From assembly GCF_001685485.1 (NCBI RefSeq), contig NZ_BDEL01000001.1, forward strand, positions 496,001 to 560,000: 64,000 bases of DNA, written 5' to 3'. The notes under the pieces are model-generated. The model was not told where the DNA came from. It made no database searches and saw only the letters and a list, made by a program, of their open reading frames with translations. The translations under genes were made by a program, and so were the position numbers. The DNA is from Formosa haliotis. Lineage in GTDB: Bacteria; Bacteroidota; Bacteroidia; Flavobacteriales; Flavobacteriaceae. Of the stretch, positions 63,873 through 64,000 are shown in pieces (position 1 is the first letter of the stretch; every line of letters starts with the position of its first letter).

Positions 63873-64000
63873 ATGAAACCAAACGATTCTATAGAAGATT
63901 TATTTAAAAGTTTACAACACGATTTTGATGTTGAAACGCCACATACCCATCACGAAAAGCGGTTTGCAGCAAAATTAAAGCTTCAAAATTCGGAGATACA
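63873..64000 (+). CDS. start of a hypothetical gene downstream of the ECF sigma factor (partial)
   Basis: Only the first 42 codons are present; the frame (MKPNDSIEDLFKSLQHDFDV, then PHTHHEKRFAAKL) runs to the window edge. Position 12 bases after the ECF sigma gene and the short charged start fit a membrane or anti-sigma-like partner encoded in the same operon, but there is too little sequence to say. Confidence 0.7.
   Translation, partial: MKPNDSIEDLFKSLQHDFDVETPHTHHEKRFAAKLKLQNSEI

Noticed and set aside
1..64000. tRNA, rRNA, CRISPR, insertion sequence, prophage
   Set aside because: No cloverleaf, rRNA-like stretch, regular spaced repeat, transposase, integrase or phage gene was seen in any spacer or frame.

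Overview
The window is chromosomal DNA from a member of the Bacteroidota, most likely a marine-type Flavobacteriaceae. The pointers are: very AT-rich intergenic DNA; promoter-like boxes of the Bacteroidota form TAnnTTTG; few Shine-Dalgarno sequences and some TTG starts; a type IX secretion protein (PorQ); BshA; the QEGLA (DUF1704) protein; and a long RpsA. Species cannot be named from the sequence. I see no rRNA, tRNA, CRISPR array, insertion sequence, prophage or replication origin. About 55 genes fill the window.

Layout. 0.2-8.0 kb: a secreted triple-repeat protein, two universal-stress-type proteins flanking an OmpR/EnvZ-type two-component system, a SulP anion transporter and NhaA. 8.1-10.1 kb: aguB-aguA, agmatine to putrescine. 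10.1-12.7 kb: an arsenic operon (arsR, a DUF6428 protein, arsC-type phosphatase, acr3) with two near-identical candidate ArsR sites. 12.8-24.7 kb: two SDR oxidoreductases (one without the catalytic Tyr), OmpA-type lipoproteins, YbdG-like channel, thioesterase, Dps, TruA and small proteins. 24.9-28.6 kb: a tight three-gene operon of an N-formylglutamate amidohydrolase-like enzyme, a DUF1704 metallopeptidase and an ATP-grasp ligase, the best candidate here for an undescribed pathway. 28.7-35.8 kb: a DAACS symporter, AroC, an LpxH-like phosphoesterase, a giant FAD/Fe-S oxidoreductase and a His-rich outer-membrane protein. 35.9-46.5 kb: BshA with a GH3/beta-lactamase fusion, SerB, and an operon with amidase, MCE protein and two Fe-S/CCG redox proteins. 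46.5-50.9 kb: LptD, RidA, GuaC. 51-55.9 kb: an MliC-like lipoprotein and the operon pyrR-pyrB-orf-rnz-pdxH. 56-64 kb: RpsA, a LysM protein, Cmk, PorQ, Lon, and an ECF sigma factor with the start of its partner gene at the window edge.

Two themes stand out. First, five genes (aguA, a DUF3817 gene, the LpxH-like gene, the His-rich barrel and rpsA) are each disturbed by what looks like one missing base inside an A or T run. Re-adding one base restores a textbook family end, start or middle in every case. That pattern points to homopolymer under-calling in the assembly rather than five independent gene deaths. Second, three intergenic spacers carry long nested inverted repeats of related design placed as terminators, a dispersed repeat family.

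Most of the window is housekeeping, envelope and stress functions; the arsenic operon is the clearest accessory island.
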